A DNA stretch of 64,000 bases from Rotaria sp. Silwood1 (taxonomy: Eukaryota > Rotifera > Eurotatoria > Philodinida > Philodinidae), in contig CAJNOP010000225.1 of assembly GCA_905250075.1 (NCBI GenBank), positions 4,805 to 68,804 on the forward strand, read 5' to 3'. Of the stretch, positions 11,054-24,716 are shown one piece after another. The position numbers and the translations under genes are program-made. The notes beneath the pieces were generated by a model, which was not told the origin of the DNA, did not search any database, and worked only from the letters and a program-made list of their open reading frames with translations. Positions within the stretch are counted from its first letter, which is position 1. Every line of letters starts with the position of its first letter.

Positions 11054-14000
11054 CTAGAAAATAACAAATAGTTTTTGAAAATATTATAATTAGATGTTTA
11101 GTAGTTAAAAATAAAGAAGCTTATGAATTATATTTGTTAGACATTTACATAAACGAATGTTTCTCATTAAGAAAAAAAACTTATTAGAACCCGTCGGATT
11201 ATTTTCAGGTTATATCCATGTTTGAACATTTTGGATCCGTCAGACTCCAACTCTTATGCTAATCATTCGATATATGAGTATTTTGAAGTGTATTAAAACA
11301 TGAATTTGACCAGTCATTGTTGATTTTAATCTTGATTAATGTTTAAGATTACAAGTTCAACATTTTTGAGCTCATATTACTATAAGATGATTAGTTTTAT
11401 ATTTGTAGATTGAAAGATGTATAGACTAAATTTGTTCTGAAACATCTCTACTGTAAATCTTAACTTTTTAGAAATTCAATCGATGATATTATTTTCTGAT
11501 TAGATATTTAGAAAAAGATACTAAAATTGTAAAAGATGAAATTATCTTACAATATTTGCATCCGTCATTATAAAACAATTTAAAGAAGTAGAGGATTGTC
11601 AATTGATTTGAAAACCTATAACGAAAACATGATCTATTGTTTATATTTATATTCGCAAGTGTTCAACTAACTTGAAACTCAATATAGAATGGAATTACTT
11701 ATCAGTTGAGCAATTTTATAGAATATTTCCAAATTGAAATGGTTACTACAATTGACAAATCAATGTTATACTAAAAAACTAGAAAAAAGATGGCAGACTG
11801 ATACAGAAACAGAAAAATATTTTTAACGGTTAGTTTAACATTTGTCATCTATTATTATTAATTAATATTCATATGATTTAATAAAATTTTGTTTATACAG
11901 TTAGAGTTTTAGCTTCTGAATATTAATTAAATTTAAATAATAAAATTTTCTTGTTTTTTTTTTGATAATGAATATTTCAAAAATATTTTCATCATCATAA
12001 TACAAAAAGAAAAAATATAATAATTTGTTCATTCATCGATAACTTATTCTGAGAACAAAAATTTCTTTCAATTTGATTTTTAAACTTCGAAAATTGTTAA
12101 AACGTTTTTTTTAAACATCAAACATCAAGTTGATTTAAAATCTATGAAATCTATTCAATGAATATGGAAGATTTTTGTTAAGATAAAATTTCGATATGCA
12201 AAACTGAAAAAAAAACATTTTAACATAAACAATTATTTTGTGAAGCACAATCTAAAAGGAGTGTTAAACAATAGATGTAGGCATTTAGATACCACATAGA
12301 GATGACAGACATTCTTAACAGTGTCTCTCCTTCACCATCGACCTGGTAGATACAACTATAGGAATGTCATAGACTTCAGCAGATGTTGTTGACATGCCAG
12401 CACAGAATGTATACTAATAACATCTTATTATAATATATGAAATATCTGCTTATCACATTTTTCAAGGATTCACTAAAAGAATGGTAAAGAAATATATCCA
12501 AAAATAGATAGAGTAAAACAATCTTCTTATGATCAACAACAGCACCTATGTCGTGTTTCATATTATAATCCTGTTGAGAGTACGATAACAACTTTTTTAT
12601 TTTTAAAATTAATTTAATTTTTTATTAAGAAAATGTAAGAATACTATTTCTTTTTCATTAATCTGGAAATCATCTTTGCTTTTGAAGTAGACAAAGGTGT
12701 TAGTCAAAACTTTAAAATTTCTCAAAATTGAAAGATTTTGTTTGAATATTCTATACATGAAAAATATCTATTGAAATGACAAGCTCAGGTAATCTTTTAT
12801 TAATCACTTTCGATTCAAACAATAACATAAGCTATACTCTCAGACCTGTGTAACAAAAATGCTAAAAGAATAAGAAAACTCATAATTGATTATAAAATTA
12901 CACATGCAGAATAGAACACGATGTCGTTCAATTCTAGTCGTTTTTTCTTTTGAGTATGTCAGAAATTTTTGAAAAAATAAAAATGGACCGTCAGATGCCA
13001 CTCAATATTTTCTCTTGTTATATATTGTGTGGACCCAAAGCTACAAGAAAAAATTTGCCCTACAGAGAATAAATATTATAGTTAAATATTTTATAGTTTT
13101 AAGTGAATCAGAATTTAATTCAATAGAGAGACAACCCAAAAAAACTCCTAATGTCCATTTCAGAGATACATGACCGTGGGTATTTTTCGAATAAATTTTG
13201 ATAGGAATGAGATAGAGATCTACGATTTTTACCGTTGGAAAGAGCAGATGAAAATGCATCGAACCATATATAAAAAGATTTTTCTAACGACTTTTCTGAA
13301 GGTTTTATGTAAATTTTCAAGAAAAACAGCATGCCTCTCATGATTACGATATTAATTTATGGACTTTCAGGAGTGTGCTAGAATCGCCAAGTGAAGAGCT
13401 ACAAAAAACTATGAACAGGCTCTATTCCTAACTACTACCAATACGATATTCTAGCCATTGCAGTGCAATTCATCATCCAGTTTTTCAACAAAATAGTCGA
13501 AAAATGGAGATTTTTTGTGATATTTCGATAGAAAAATCACTTTTTAACGTAGGAGAAAAACGCAATTCTTTGAAAACGTTTGACTAAAACGTTCAGGAAA
13601 GTCGTTAGAAAAATCTTTCTATATATGGTTCGATGCATTTTCATCTGCTCTTTCCAACAGTGAAAATCGTGGATCTCTATCTCGTTCCTATCAAAATTTA
13701 TTCGAAAAATACCCACGGTCATGTATCTCTGAAATGGACATTAGTTGTCAAACTTCGACATTCCTTCCTCATCACATACAGGATATCCCTAAAGTCTACT
13801 GTAAAAGAAAATGTAGATATCTTTAAATTAGTTGAAGAAATTTATATTAGTATATTTGTTGAAATTTCATTCTGTATATTTTCTGATAAATGTCTATGAA
13901 TAAAAATAATAGAATCTTAATAGTTTTATTAATTGTCAAATTTAAATCTCGTATAGAAGTTAAATGAGAAATGTCAAAACGAGTTCAGCACATAAACATT

Positions 14001-17000
14001 AGACGTAGACAGCATTAGAAATATTTTTTCAACGCTCCGATGAAACTCTTACAGTAGAAAATCAACAGCAGTCTAACTAAAACTAATATTTATTATTCAT
14101 TTAAAAAAAAACACAAAAATTTTTTTTATTAATCGTTATTGTGACATATTACAATGGAAACTTTTTCGAGTACAAATACATATTTGTACTTATTTCGCTG
14201 TAAGAATTAATTAAACTGATATGAAGTTATGAGTTCGTATAACGATTTGTTTCTCATGCCGTTTCAATTATTTTATGTTTTATAGCCATATCTATTAGAT
14301 CTGTACTTGTTTTTTTTTGTAAGCAGTGTCAGTGAAAGATATCTAATGTATTGAAACTATTTTCTTAAGATATATCGTAGATACATAAGTAAATATGTTT
14401 CTGTATGATACTGAGTTTGATCTTGCTTCATCAACGTAATTTATTCAGTAGTATTGTATGAAGAAAAACAAATAGAACTTTGTATTAGAAACAATTATTG
14501 TAATAATAGGAATGAGAAAATAATTCAATAGGTTATAAGATAATGGCAACAAAATATTATTGTAATATTTGATTAATAACAAAAATAATATTTTTTTTTC
14601 ATATTGTTGTCAAGTTGTTTCATCGTAGTAGAGTCCATCGGATCTGGGCCCAAAATTTTCTCTCAACTGAATCCAGCGGACTCTGGTCAGCTAAGAACTT
14701 TGTAGAGTGCGCTAGTCATCGAATGCAAAATATTTCGTATTTCAATTAGAAAATTTCATTGAGAGTATCAACATATAGTTCGATCAAGTTCAGATTTGAC
14801 CGTCTTGATGTCATAGCTCTGTTGAATGTAGAATTTCTGTATTTAATTTATCAATCACTACATATAAGTTTGGATTGAAGATAGCAATATTTACTGTAAT
14901 AAAGCAGGATATGAAAAAAAACTACTTGAACCAAAATATGTCGCACAGAAAATTCAATTTTTTTTTGTCTAAGATTCATTAAAAGTTTTCAATGAAATAT
15001 AGTATTTATTCCTTGAATTAAAAAGAGCAAATAACTCATTTCTATTGAAACCTTTGCCGAAGGTTAAAATTTATCAGATCTTTTTGATCGTATCAAATAG
15101 GTACTTTTGACATTGCTCTTAATGTTATAATATAGGTCAAAAAGACAATAAAAAATGATTGTATTTTAAGAAAAAAAAAAAAATTCATCGAATCAAACAA
15201 TATTAGACCTCTGATCTCAAAATTCTTTACAGTTGTATCTTCTAATAATAATAATCTAATCTTGTTTTTGAGTGATTTATATGTATAGCATGTCTTCACA
15301 TACAAGAAACATTTTAATATGCACGAAAAATTTTCTTAACAGTAAATGCAACTATTCTTAAGTACATATATAAATACTTGAAATATGATGTGGAATTAAT
15401 CAAACCGCTAGTATAAAACTACATTCAATAAACATATGAAAAAAAAAAAAAAAGTTAAAATTTTACAATAGGACAAAAGATATTTTTATAATAAAATTCA
15501 AATGTAGAAAGAAATTTTTTTGTGAAATATGCCTGGATATAATCGATCCTTTTTTTTTATTTATAAATGAAGATTTTCATTATAAAATTTAAGAACAAAA
15601 AACAATCTTTTCACACTTGAACAAAACGTTTCATTTGTTTTAAGGCTATACATTTTATATAAATTGATTGACACTGTTTGAATAATATTGTTTGGTTTTT
15701 TTTTTCCTTCATCAGGGTGAAATAATGTACCATGTAAAAGAGCAAATATTTATTTAAGAAATGTTTTTCTTTTGGACACGAATATTCTATAGAGTTTATT
15801 TTATTAAAAGAAAACTTTTCTTTTATGTATAACTTGAATTTATATGTGAATTATAAGCAAAAACAAGGTATGTTGTTAATATAGAAATTCTTGTTTGTTT
15901 TTTTTATTATATGAAAACGAAAGAATTAGACATTTTAGTTTATAAGTTATATATAAGCAGTAAAAGTGTACAGAGTATTCTACAAGTTTAATCAGGAAAA
16001 AAGAAAAGAATGTCAAGAATTCTATAGTCATTGAAGTAATTTGTACTTTTATTTGACTTATTTCATATAGAATTATTGTTTCAAATGATCAACGTTAAAA
16101 AGAATATCGTAATACATTTTTCTTTTGTAAAAAAAACAAAACATTTTTGTATGAGAATTTCTTTTAAAATCATTCTCATCTTAATAAGATGTTTAATGAA
16201 TATCTTGTATATGTCATATTTAACATTTAATTTATTGTTTATTCGATTCAAATGAAAATTACTTTTCTTTTTTTCTTAAGCCAAAGCCATTGAGTGTATT
16301 TTGTGTTTAATGTTATGAATAGAAAAACAATATTCTCTCGTCATTTTATCTATTGCTATTTACTAAATATAGAATAAATTTGTAAAATAAATTGAATAAT
16401 TCATTTTAAATAGATTTCCATAAACATTCTACATTTGATCAATTTTTCTTCAGAAAATCTTTTCTGTATGAGATCGAACTTTTATTATAGTAATTTTCAT
16501 GTAACTGTAATAAATGACGTAATTAGGTGTGTCTTTTTTTTACAACAATTACTTTGCAGTTAAGATTTTATGATTATAAATAGCCCGAGTTGAGTCATTA
16601 CTAACTTTATTGCAATAATGATTTTGATAATTATACATTTTGTTTTTTTTGTATTGAAAAATATTTTAATAAAACTTTGAAGAGATGTATAAATTCTTTA
16701 AACTTTTCAATAGTTAATTATATTTAATAAACATAAATATAACGATATAATTTTTCTTATATGATTCATATTTGTAAATGAAAATGTATGAATTTTTTCT
16801 CTGGTTATATATTATCTATTCAAGATATGATTATTAAATGCATGGACATACCTATCTTAAATTTCTATATTGAATAACCGACACGTTTATTTTCATTTTT
16901 TATCTTATCATTTTTGTTTATTTCAAATGAAAAAATATTCAATACAATAGAAATATTAGTTTCTAATAGTATATACATCATAGATGTTAAGCGTGCCACG

Positions 17001-17921
17001 TCATGCATCGATAAAAACGTCATATAGAGAAAAAAAAACGAAAGATAATATGAATAAAGGAGAAAAAGAACAATATCCTTGGCTTGTGTGATTTGTACTT
17101 ACGAATAAATAAAAGTACAGGTGAAAGAAAGAAAAAACGGTGTTTTAGTACCATATGAAAATAGATATAAACATAAAACATATGTTTATTATTTTTTTTA
17201 AATATTTTTAGACAAAATTTATGTAAATAAAAATTAAATTTTGTTTTAACTAATGAATAATTCAAATAGTAGTAAGTGTATCTTTTTACTAATAAATATT
17301 GAGAATTTTTAACTTAGTATTTGTCTTTTCTATACGTTGTTACTTCTCATTTTTATGCACAATTAACATACGTTATTTCATGAGTCTCACCTTCTACAAT
17401 TTGCGCAGTTAGATAGCTATCATGTATCAATATATATATATTTCTATGCTTGCTTACTTAGAAGCATACATGAATCTACCTTGATTCTATACACAAACAA
17501 TTGTTGATAACGACGACATAAACATATAGACGTGGTATATAGCCCAGGAAATTATGATCGTTTTTCTCGTCGAATAAACATGAGCCAAAACGAATACAAA
17601 AATCGTATTGGTAAACGTAGGTAAATTATATTCCAATGAGAGTAACGAAGGGTGACAGCATACACGTTTGAATAGAAAAAAAAGTGAAAATTGTCATGAT
17701 TGATAACAAAAACGAGCAGATTGCAATGCATTATCTTGTTTCACAATCGTTCTATTTATTCATGCGTAAATAGTATAAAAAGCAATGATAAAAAAACATT
17801 TTGTTACTTCGCAAAGAAAATACTCAATACAGGATAGAAAAGCAATTGTATTAAGCCACTTACTATTGTTTATCATTACAATTCAACTGTAACAATTATT
17901 ATTCTCATTTGAACTTGAACC
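11054..17921. other. gene-poor 6.9 kb interval
   Basis: I found no convincing coding sequence on either strand. Short frames here have no recognisable domains and the sequence is full of A and T runs. The only organised structure seen is the foldback repeat at about 13149-13744. The missing first exon or exons of the RNF216-like gene may lie here, and so should the promoter of the plus-strand gene starting at 17922. Confidence 0.6.
13149..13744. repeat. foldback inverted repeat, ~153-bp arms
   Basis: The arms 13149-13301 and about 13592-13744 are reverse complements at high identity. They share, for example, AATGTCCATTTCAGAGATAC at the outer end. A unique spacer of about 290 bp separates them. 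The same short translated frame appears on both strands because of this symmetry and is not a gene. I could not fix a target duplication or superfamily. Confidence 0.75.
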
Positions 17922-20900
17922 ATGTCACATGGTAAGTTATATTAAAAAAATACACCATGAATAAACGAAAAATATTAATTTATATAATTTTCTTGTATTC
18001 TAAATAAAGTTAAGTAATACGCTTACTTTCTTTTTTCATATATTTATTATGTTTTTACTGATTGATTTTACTATAAATATCTTAATAGAAGGGAATAATT
18101 AAGCTATACTTTATTATTCGTTGTATTTGGTTGAAATAAAGTATGACTGATAAACAAGTCCCATAAATTTTCTTTCCGACACATATAAAATTAAAAACAT
18201 CACCTTGCTTATTTGCACAATATTCTTTCCTATTTTTACATAGAAATAGTGTTTACCGTGACAGTCTATGATTGGCCGATAAGATAAAAAATAACCAACA
18301 TGATATTTTTTTTTTTTTTTTATCAAAAAACCACATCAAAATAGTTTAATTAGAAAATAAATAACATTCAAGTACGCAAACGTGGAAAAGGTTCATGAAC
18401 TAATATACAGTACAATGATCTGATAATACACAAATATTATGTGATAGTGATACGCATACGCCTCATTCTATTTTGTTAGATTAATATCATATATTTTCGT
18501 TTAGATAATAATGAAAATAAAACTTTTCATAGCAATTTAATATCAACAGCGGATATTATTGATGAGCCATTATTTGTTGTTCTTGATGATGATGATGATG
18601 ATGATTGGGATGAAGATGATAAATGTGAAATTGTCAATTTAGCAACAATAGCATCAACAACAACAACAACAATATTATCAGAAACAAATTCAAATAATAC
18701 TTTATTAGATGAAAACAAAGAAAAAAAAATTTCAACGGAAGGTAATATTTTATTTTTAGAAAATTATAAAAACAAAATTATTTTCAGTTTCTTTCGATAA
18801 AGATTCAGGCGAACAATTACACATAGAAACTCAAGGTTTCATTGATTCTTTAGTGAGTGAATCTAAAAGTACACCAAAAATATTTCGTCATTCAAAAATT
18901 TCGAACAAATCAGCTAAATCAAATAGATCTATTCGAAATATGACTATTGATACAAATTTTATGCGACAAAAACCTCATCAACAACAAAGAACTAAATCTG
19001 TATCAAAACGTAAAAAAATGTCTACATCTAATGCAAGTGATAATCATAAAGATTTTTCTATTGATGATCATCCTATTGATTGCATTCTATCACATATTTC
19101 ATTTGAATCATCTATTATATTAACTATCTCACGTATGGGTTCAATATATTATTGTGTTGAAGATCTTTATTTAAAAGTATTTGCATCATTATGTACATTC
19201 GATGAATTTATATATTTATTAGAAGGTATTGATAGAAATATTCTTAAAACAGTAACATTATCAGAAAAAATCTCTATTGAACAACAAAATTCACTTTTAA
19301 AAACATTTAATGGTACACGTTATCATCTCTTATCAATAAATTCATTTGATTATTTAACTAAAATAAAACAATTATTAAATAAATATGAAAAATCTATTGA
19401 AAATATCATTAACGAAATGTTTCCTAATAAACAAACATCAACATCTATTCCACTAAATAACAAAGGTAAGAAGAACAAAAAAAAACAAACAAGCAAATAT
19501 TTTTGTTTTTTTTGTAATATATATTGTTTTCTAGTGTCACCATCATCAATATCGACAGAACGTATGGAAACTAATAATAATGACAAACAATGTCAAAATT
19601 TAATAACTTCCTCAAAAACAGAACAATTAAATGAACCATGTCAATTTGGAAATATTATTACATATAATAGTTCTGATAATTGTAATAGAACTTCAACAAA
19701 TGAAACATCATCAATATCTATTTCAAATATAGATTCAAATATAATATCAAAACCTACATTAATGGAACAAGACAATAATAATGATAATAAATTACAATCA
19801 GAACAAAATTCGAATAATAAGTATGTTGGTTCTTTTTCATTTTTTTTATATAATAAGGCTATTTAAAAAAGAATAATATTTTTATATAAACTTCATTAGC
19901 ATACTACTGACAACAATCAGAAAAGAATAAAGTTTTCATTCCAATTTATTGAAACAATCTTATCATGTCTTAAGCATAAAATTTCTATAATAATAATGAT
20001 TAATTCTATGTTCCAAAGTTATCTTTTTTTTTTTGGTTTTTGTTATAAATTTTATATGACTATATCAGATGAATATTTTCTTTCTCTTTGAATAGAAATT
20101 TTACTTATTATGAAGCAAAAACAAAAAACATTCGTCTTTAAAGGATATTTTAAAGTTTGATAGTAAATAATCATTGTTTTTTTTCCTACGATAGAGTAGA
20201 TATTTTCGAAATAAGATATTAGGAAAAAAGAAACAATATTGAAATTTTATTTTTATATGATACTCTATAAAATTGAATATTTATAGATTTCAATATCCGA
20301 AGAAAAAAAAAAAAAATTAAAATTTCGTAGGACAAAATTGAATTTAATTCAAAAACAAAAAAAAACAAATTTATTATTTTTTTCTCTTTCAAAGATAATT
20401 TTTCAATACTATTTAAAACTTTCAAATTATTCAGGTCATGTTCACTATAACTTCTAAGTTTTCTCATTATGCTTTTATTTTTACAATTTCATATGAAGTA
20501 TTTTTTTTTTTGTTGTGTATTGCACGTATTGCCTCTGATTAACGACGTAGATTTAATATTCGAAAATGAAATAAGTAGGTCATTTGATGAATTAATGTCA
20601 ATAATCAACATGTTGTAATTCTATATATATATATTTATGTAAGAAAAATTTCATACAATATTGTATATTATAGAAAAAGACTCATATTTCAAAGAAAAAA
20701 ACTATAGATAATGAGAATCTATATAGAAATAGCTGTTAGTACAATCTTTACAAGATTAAAAATATAAAACACGATGTTATTGATATTAGTACGCTCTATG
20801 GTTGTATATGAAAACTATCTGTCTCGGATGGATTCATAGACTTCAATACTTTTTTAAGATCGTGTGTAAAACATAAAAATAAATCATCAAATTTTTTTCT

Positions 20901-23900
20901 AATACTAATTTGTTACTGTTATCATTGTCTTTTTTTTGTTGACATATTTAGGTTGAAGATAATCTTGTTCTTCTATTTTTTTTTTGATTTTTTGTTAATT
21001 TTTAATTTTCTATATTTAGTTTAATAGAACGTTCACGTAAGAAATCTGGAAAATATTTATCTTCATCAAGTCCGAATACTTCATTAAAACGACGTATTCT
21101 TAATTCATTTAATACTCCAACAAATCATTCATCTATATCAAAAGATTCATTTACAATATTACCAACAACAAATTTATTACGTCGTATACATCGTTCAAAA
21201 TCTTTTACACCTAATAAACATCAAATTAAAAGATTTTGTTCACGTTCATGTAGTTTACCATCAATTGAAAATCATATAGAAGATAATATTATGTTAAAAC
21301 CTTTAATAACAATAAAAAAATCAAATGATTTAATTGATGATTATTATAAAATGCCATCAATTGTTAATGTTGAAGAAAATGTTCAAATTAATAATCAAAA
21401 TATTACAAGTAAGATTAATTTTATTTGAATAAATATATCATGTCTAATGAAAATAAACTAAAATAAGAAAGTGTTAAGCTTATAAGTTAAAGATTAATAA
21501 TTTCTTTGTATTTTTATTAAAAAAAAAAAAAAAACAAAAAGTAATCAAAGAAAATTTTATTTACTTAAGTTGAAAAATCTATGCAATAAAAATTCAATTG
21601 AAATTTTCATTTGCTCATTTATTTTCTAAGATTGATAAAACAAATCTTTTCATCCTCAAGTTCTCCAAGTGAATATACTGATTTTATGGTACCCTGTTAC
21701 AAATATGTCACAGGAACCTTTAAGTACATCAGTGCTTCTACGATAAAATAATTCCTAGCAGTATATTCAACGAAAATTCTGTGACATACTGGTACCATGT
21801 TGACAACTGACTCATAGAGTCCGACATGGGGTCAAAAAAATTTTTTTGTTAAAAATTTTGTCTTAAAATATCAACTATTTTGAATAGTAGGACTATAATA
21901 CCTTATAGGAGGCTTGAAAAACGAGTGTTGAAGGATAATTTGAAGGACGAGAAGATGTTGAAGATGAAGTATGACCTAGTAGATCTGTTATATTGGTCAT
22001 ATCTTTCATGATCATTCTCAAGATCACTAGTTATGCTCTACAACTAGCAGTAATCTTTTTAAGCTATACGATGATCGAAGATGATTAATAAGAGAATGGA
22101 TCTATTCGATCTTTTCGAATATTCTCAGATATAAAGCCTGATCACGAAAAATAATACTACCTACAGTATATACAAATAAAATTTTTTCGAGCGTTTTCTG
22201 ATATGTTATGATGCTATGACCACTATTTTTATCAATGCTCTAAGTATATTTTCTAAAAAAAAAAACAAATATTATTTTTAGTTTATGAAAAACCTCTAGC
22301 AATTTCTCAACAATCATCAATAAATAATACTATATCTCCAGTATTAAAGAAGAAATCTACTCAATCTGTTTATCCTCAATCAATTCAATCTACACCTTAT
22401 CATCTAACACCAATACCATATGATGCTCATCATCAAAAATCTTATCCATCTCCATCACCATTATCGGATGCAAAATCAAAAGAATTACTTTCTCATCATC
22501 GTCCTATACAACCAAAATTAATATCATCCTCAAATAATAATCCTTCTCAAACAAATTTTAATTCGTCTTCTTCTGCTATTTTACAATTCTTACAAAAACG
22601 AATTAAGAAAAATAATAATATTGTTAATAATAATAATAACAATGTATTAATACCCGAAAAACAAACAGTACCAATACCATGCTGTTCACCTTGTTGTTAT
22701 GGTCAATTACCAAACAATGGTAAATCTTGTATATCAAAAAATAGTTCTTCAAATGAACGAATGATTCTTCCAAAATATACAGTTTTACCTTCATTAAAAT
22801 GTAATCCTACACAAGAATTAAAAAATTCAAATTCATCATTATCTAATAATCGTAAACAACGTCGACTTCAATCAAATCCATATCCATCACCAAAAGATTT
22901 TTTTTCTCAACCATCTATTCCATCTAATTATTGTCAAAATTCATTAACAAATGAAATCAAACATAAAACAAATGTTTATCATACAATAACACCAACTAGT
23001 GTACAAAATTCTTCTACAGTAATAAGTCCACCAAATACACCCAATGAATTAACATTACCAAATATATTTGTTGGAAGTATTGATATATCACATGCTATTA
23101 TTGAACATGGTTGTATTGATATGGATAAAATACCTAAACTTGTTGTACGACATACAAAAACATATATAAATAAAAAAATTGATACTATGGGACAATTATT
23201 TCCAACATGGTTTAATGAACCAGATTATCGTTGTATACATTGTTTTACTTGTGATCAAGTATTTACACCACAACAATTTATGACACATGTTGATGATGAA
23301 CAAATGGTAAAAATACAACCAATAAATATGACATCCATACAATTATTAACATCAGAAAAATTATCAGAATATAAAGTTGGATTGTAAGTTTGATATATTA
23401 GGTTATCTATTGATTATTATTTATATGGTTTTTTTTTTGTAGATGGAATGATTTTTGTACAAATTTAGCTAATTATGCAAGGTAAATCGAATAAAACTAG
23501 TAAATATATATATGTGTATAATTTTTTTTGTAAAATTCAATTATTCAGTAAATTGGCTGAATTAGGAAAACAGAAATATACCAGAAAAGCACCGAAGGTA
23601 TTCAAATGAGACAGATAAAATTATTGCTATTCATACAAACTACTAAAAAGACTAATTTTGGTATTTGCGATTCGATATAGAAATTCCATTAAAGCTTACT
23701 GAGAATTCATTCGGAAACACGAATTAATAAAGCTCTATTTTATATTCTTGGTATTTTTGTTCAGTTAACTATAAACATATATCTCTTTTAGAAATATCGT
23801 CTTAATTTTATACATATAATTTGATTTATTTGTTTTTATTTTCTAGGAAGGGTCGAATCATAGGATTCTCGACAAACAGAAACTTATAAAGAAAAAAACT

Positions 23901-23993
23901 CAAAGAAAAACATGTCCAACATTACTTGAATCTATACAGCCGGTAAATCTTGTAAAGAACTCATATAGTTTTGTGGGAAACACGTATAATTAA
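17922..23993 (+). CDS. Ski/Sno/Dac-family-like transcriptional co-regulator, nine exons
   Basis: Exons are 17922-17931, 18505-18741, 18788-19465, 19535-19820, 21020-21408, 22282-23383, 23443-23481, 23549-23597 and 23847-23993. All junctions are GT-AG and every phase agrees, giving 978 codons. The first exon codes only MSH plus one base. Residues about 177-290 (GSIYYCVEDLYLKVF) resemble the Ski/Sno/Dac domain. Residues about 795-930 (YRCIHCFTCDQVFTPQQF, then WNDFC and GKQKYTRKAPK) resemble the c-Ski SMAD4-binding domain, including the CxxC zinc-type pair. The rest is low-complexity Ser/Asn/Lys/Gln sequence with a poly-Asp run near 18577. Ski, SnoN and SKOR proteins repress TGF-beta/BMP targets by binding SMADs. 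The gene structure is firm; the family call is by eye and moderate. Confidence 0.75.
21686..21806. repeat. small inverted-repeat element in an intron
   Basis: Left end ATGGTACCCTGTTACAAATA...GTCACAG and right end CTGTGACATACTGGTACCAT are imperfect inverted copies about 120 bp apart. It lies in the intron 21409-22281 of the Ski-like gene. It is a possible short MITE with no clear target duplication. Confidence 0.35.
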
Positions 23994-24597
23994 ATGCATC
24001 ATGATTTTATTTTATTTTTTATTTTTTATTGTAAATCCTTGTGAAATCTATCAAAGAGAAAAACGCATTTAGTCATAGAGTATTTGGACAGAATTTCATT
24101 GGATTCAAACATGTTGTTGTTGGTAGTTTTTCTTTTGTTTTTTTTAATTTCTTTTGTTGAAAAATATTCGTCGTTCAGTAAAATTAATTCCTAAAAACGT
24201 TCATTGTTGATCTCTTGTTATAATAAGATAATTCACGCAAAGAGAAGGATAAGAAGTCGGGAATTATTTTTAATAATGTTTTATAATATTATAATTAAAA
24301 TTGATGAACTTCTTTGTCTTTTTTAATTAAGCTAATGTTCTCAAAAAACATAAAATGCCGACAATTTAGTTCATCAAGTAATAAAACAATTCTCTATTCT
24401 TATTATTACGTTATCTAATCCATGTATATTTTTTCCCACAAGTTGGTTCAGAATTCCTTCGTTTTCACATGTGTAATGTTGTTGAACATGTTCAAAACAT
24501 AACGTTTGAAATTATCATCAACTTTTCCTTTTCCTTTATTTGTTTTCAATTAAAACAACATAGAAATCGATGTACATAACTATTTTGAATTTAAATA

Positions 24598-24716
24598 CTA
24601 GGTGTTATTAGCAGGCTGAAAACACTAGCGACTCGTCAGGTTCTGACGAATAAGCCAATCAGGTTTTGCCAACAAAGCATAGCGAGTCGCTAGTGTTCAC
24701 AACCCAATAATACTAG
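24598..24716. mobile_element. ~120-bp hairpin element
   Basis: A perfect 15-bp inverted repeat, AACACTAGCGACTCG (24621-24635) and its complement (24683-24697), is nested in longer imperfect arms that begin CTAG at both edges. A second small hairpin, CGTCAGGTTCTGACG, lies just inside the left arm. It is GC-rich compared with its surroundings and consistent with a MITE of unknown family. Confidence 0.6.

Noticed and set aside
13041..13899. Similar short proteins on both strands starting MHFHLLFPTVKIVDLYL
   Set aside because: Explained by the inverted repeat; no domain or start context.
18577..18596. Run of GAT triplets as a microsatellite
   Set aside because: It is inside a coding exon and encodes a poly-Asp stretch; not an independent feature.
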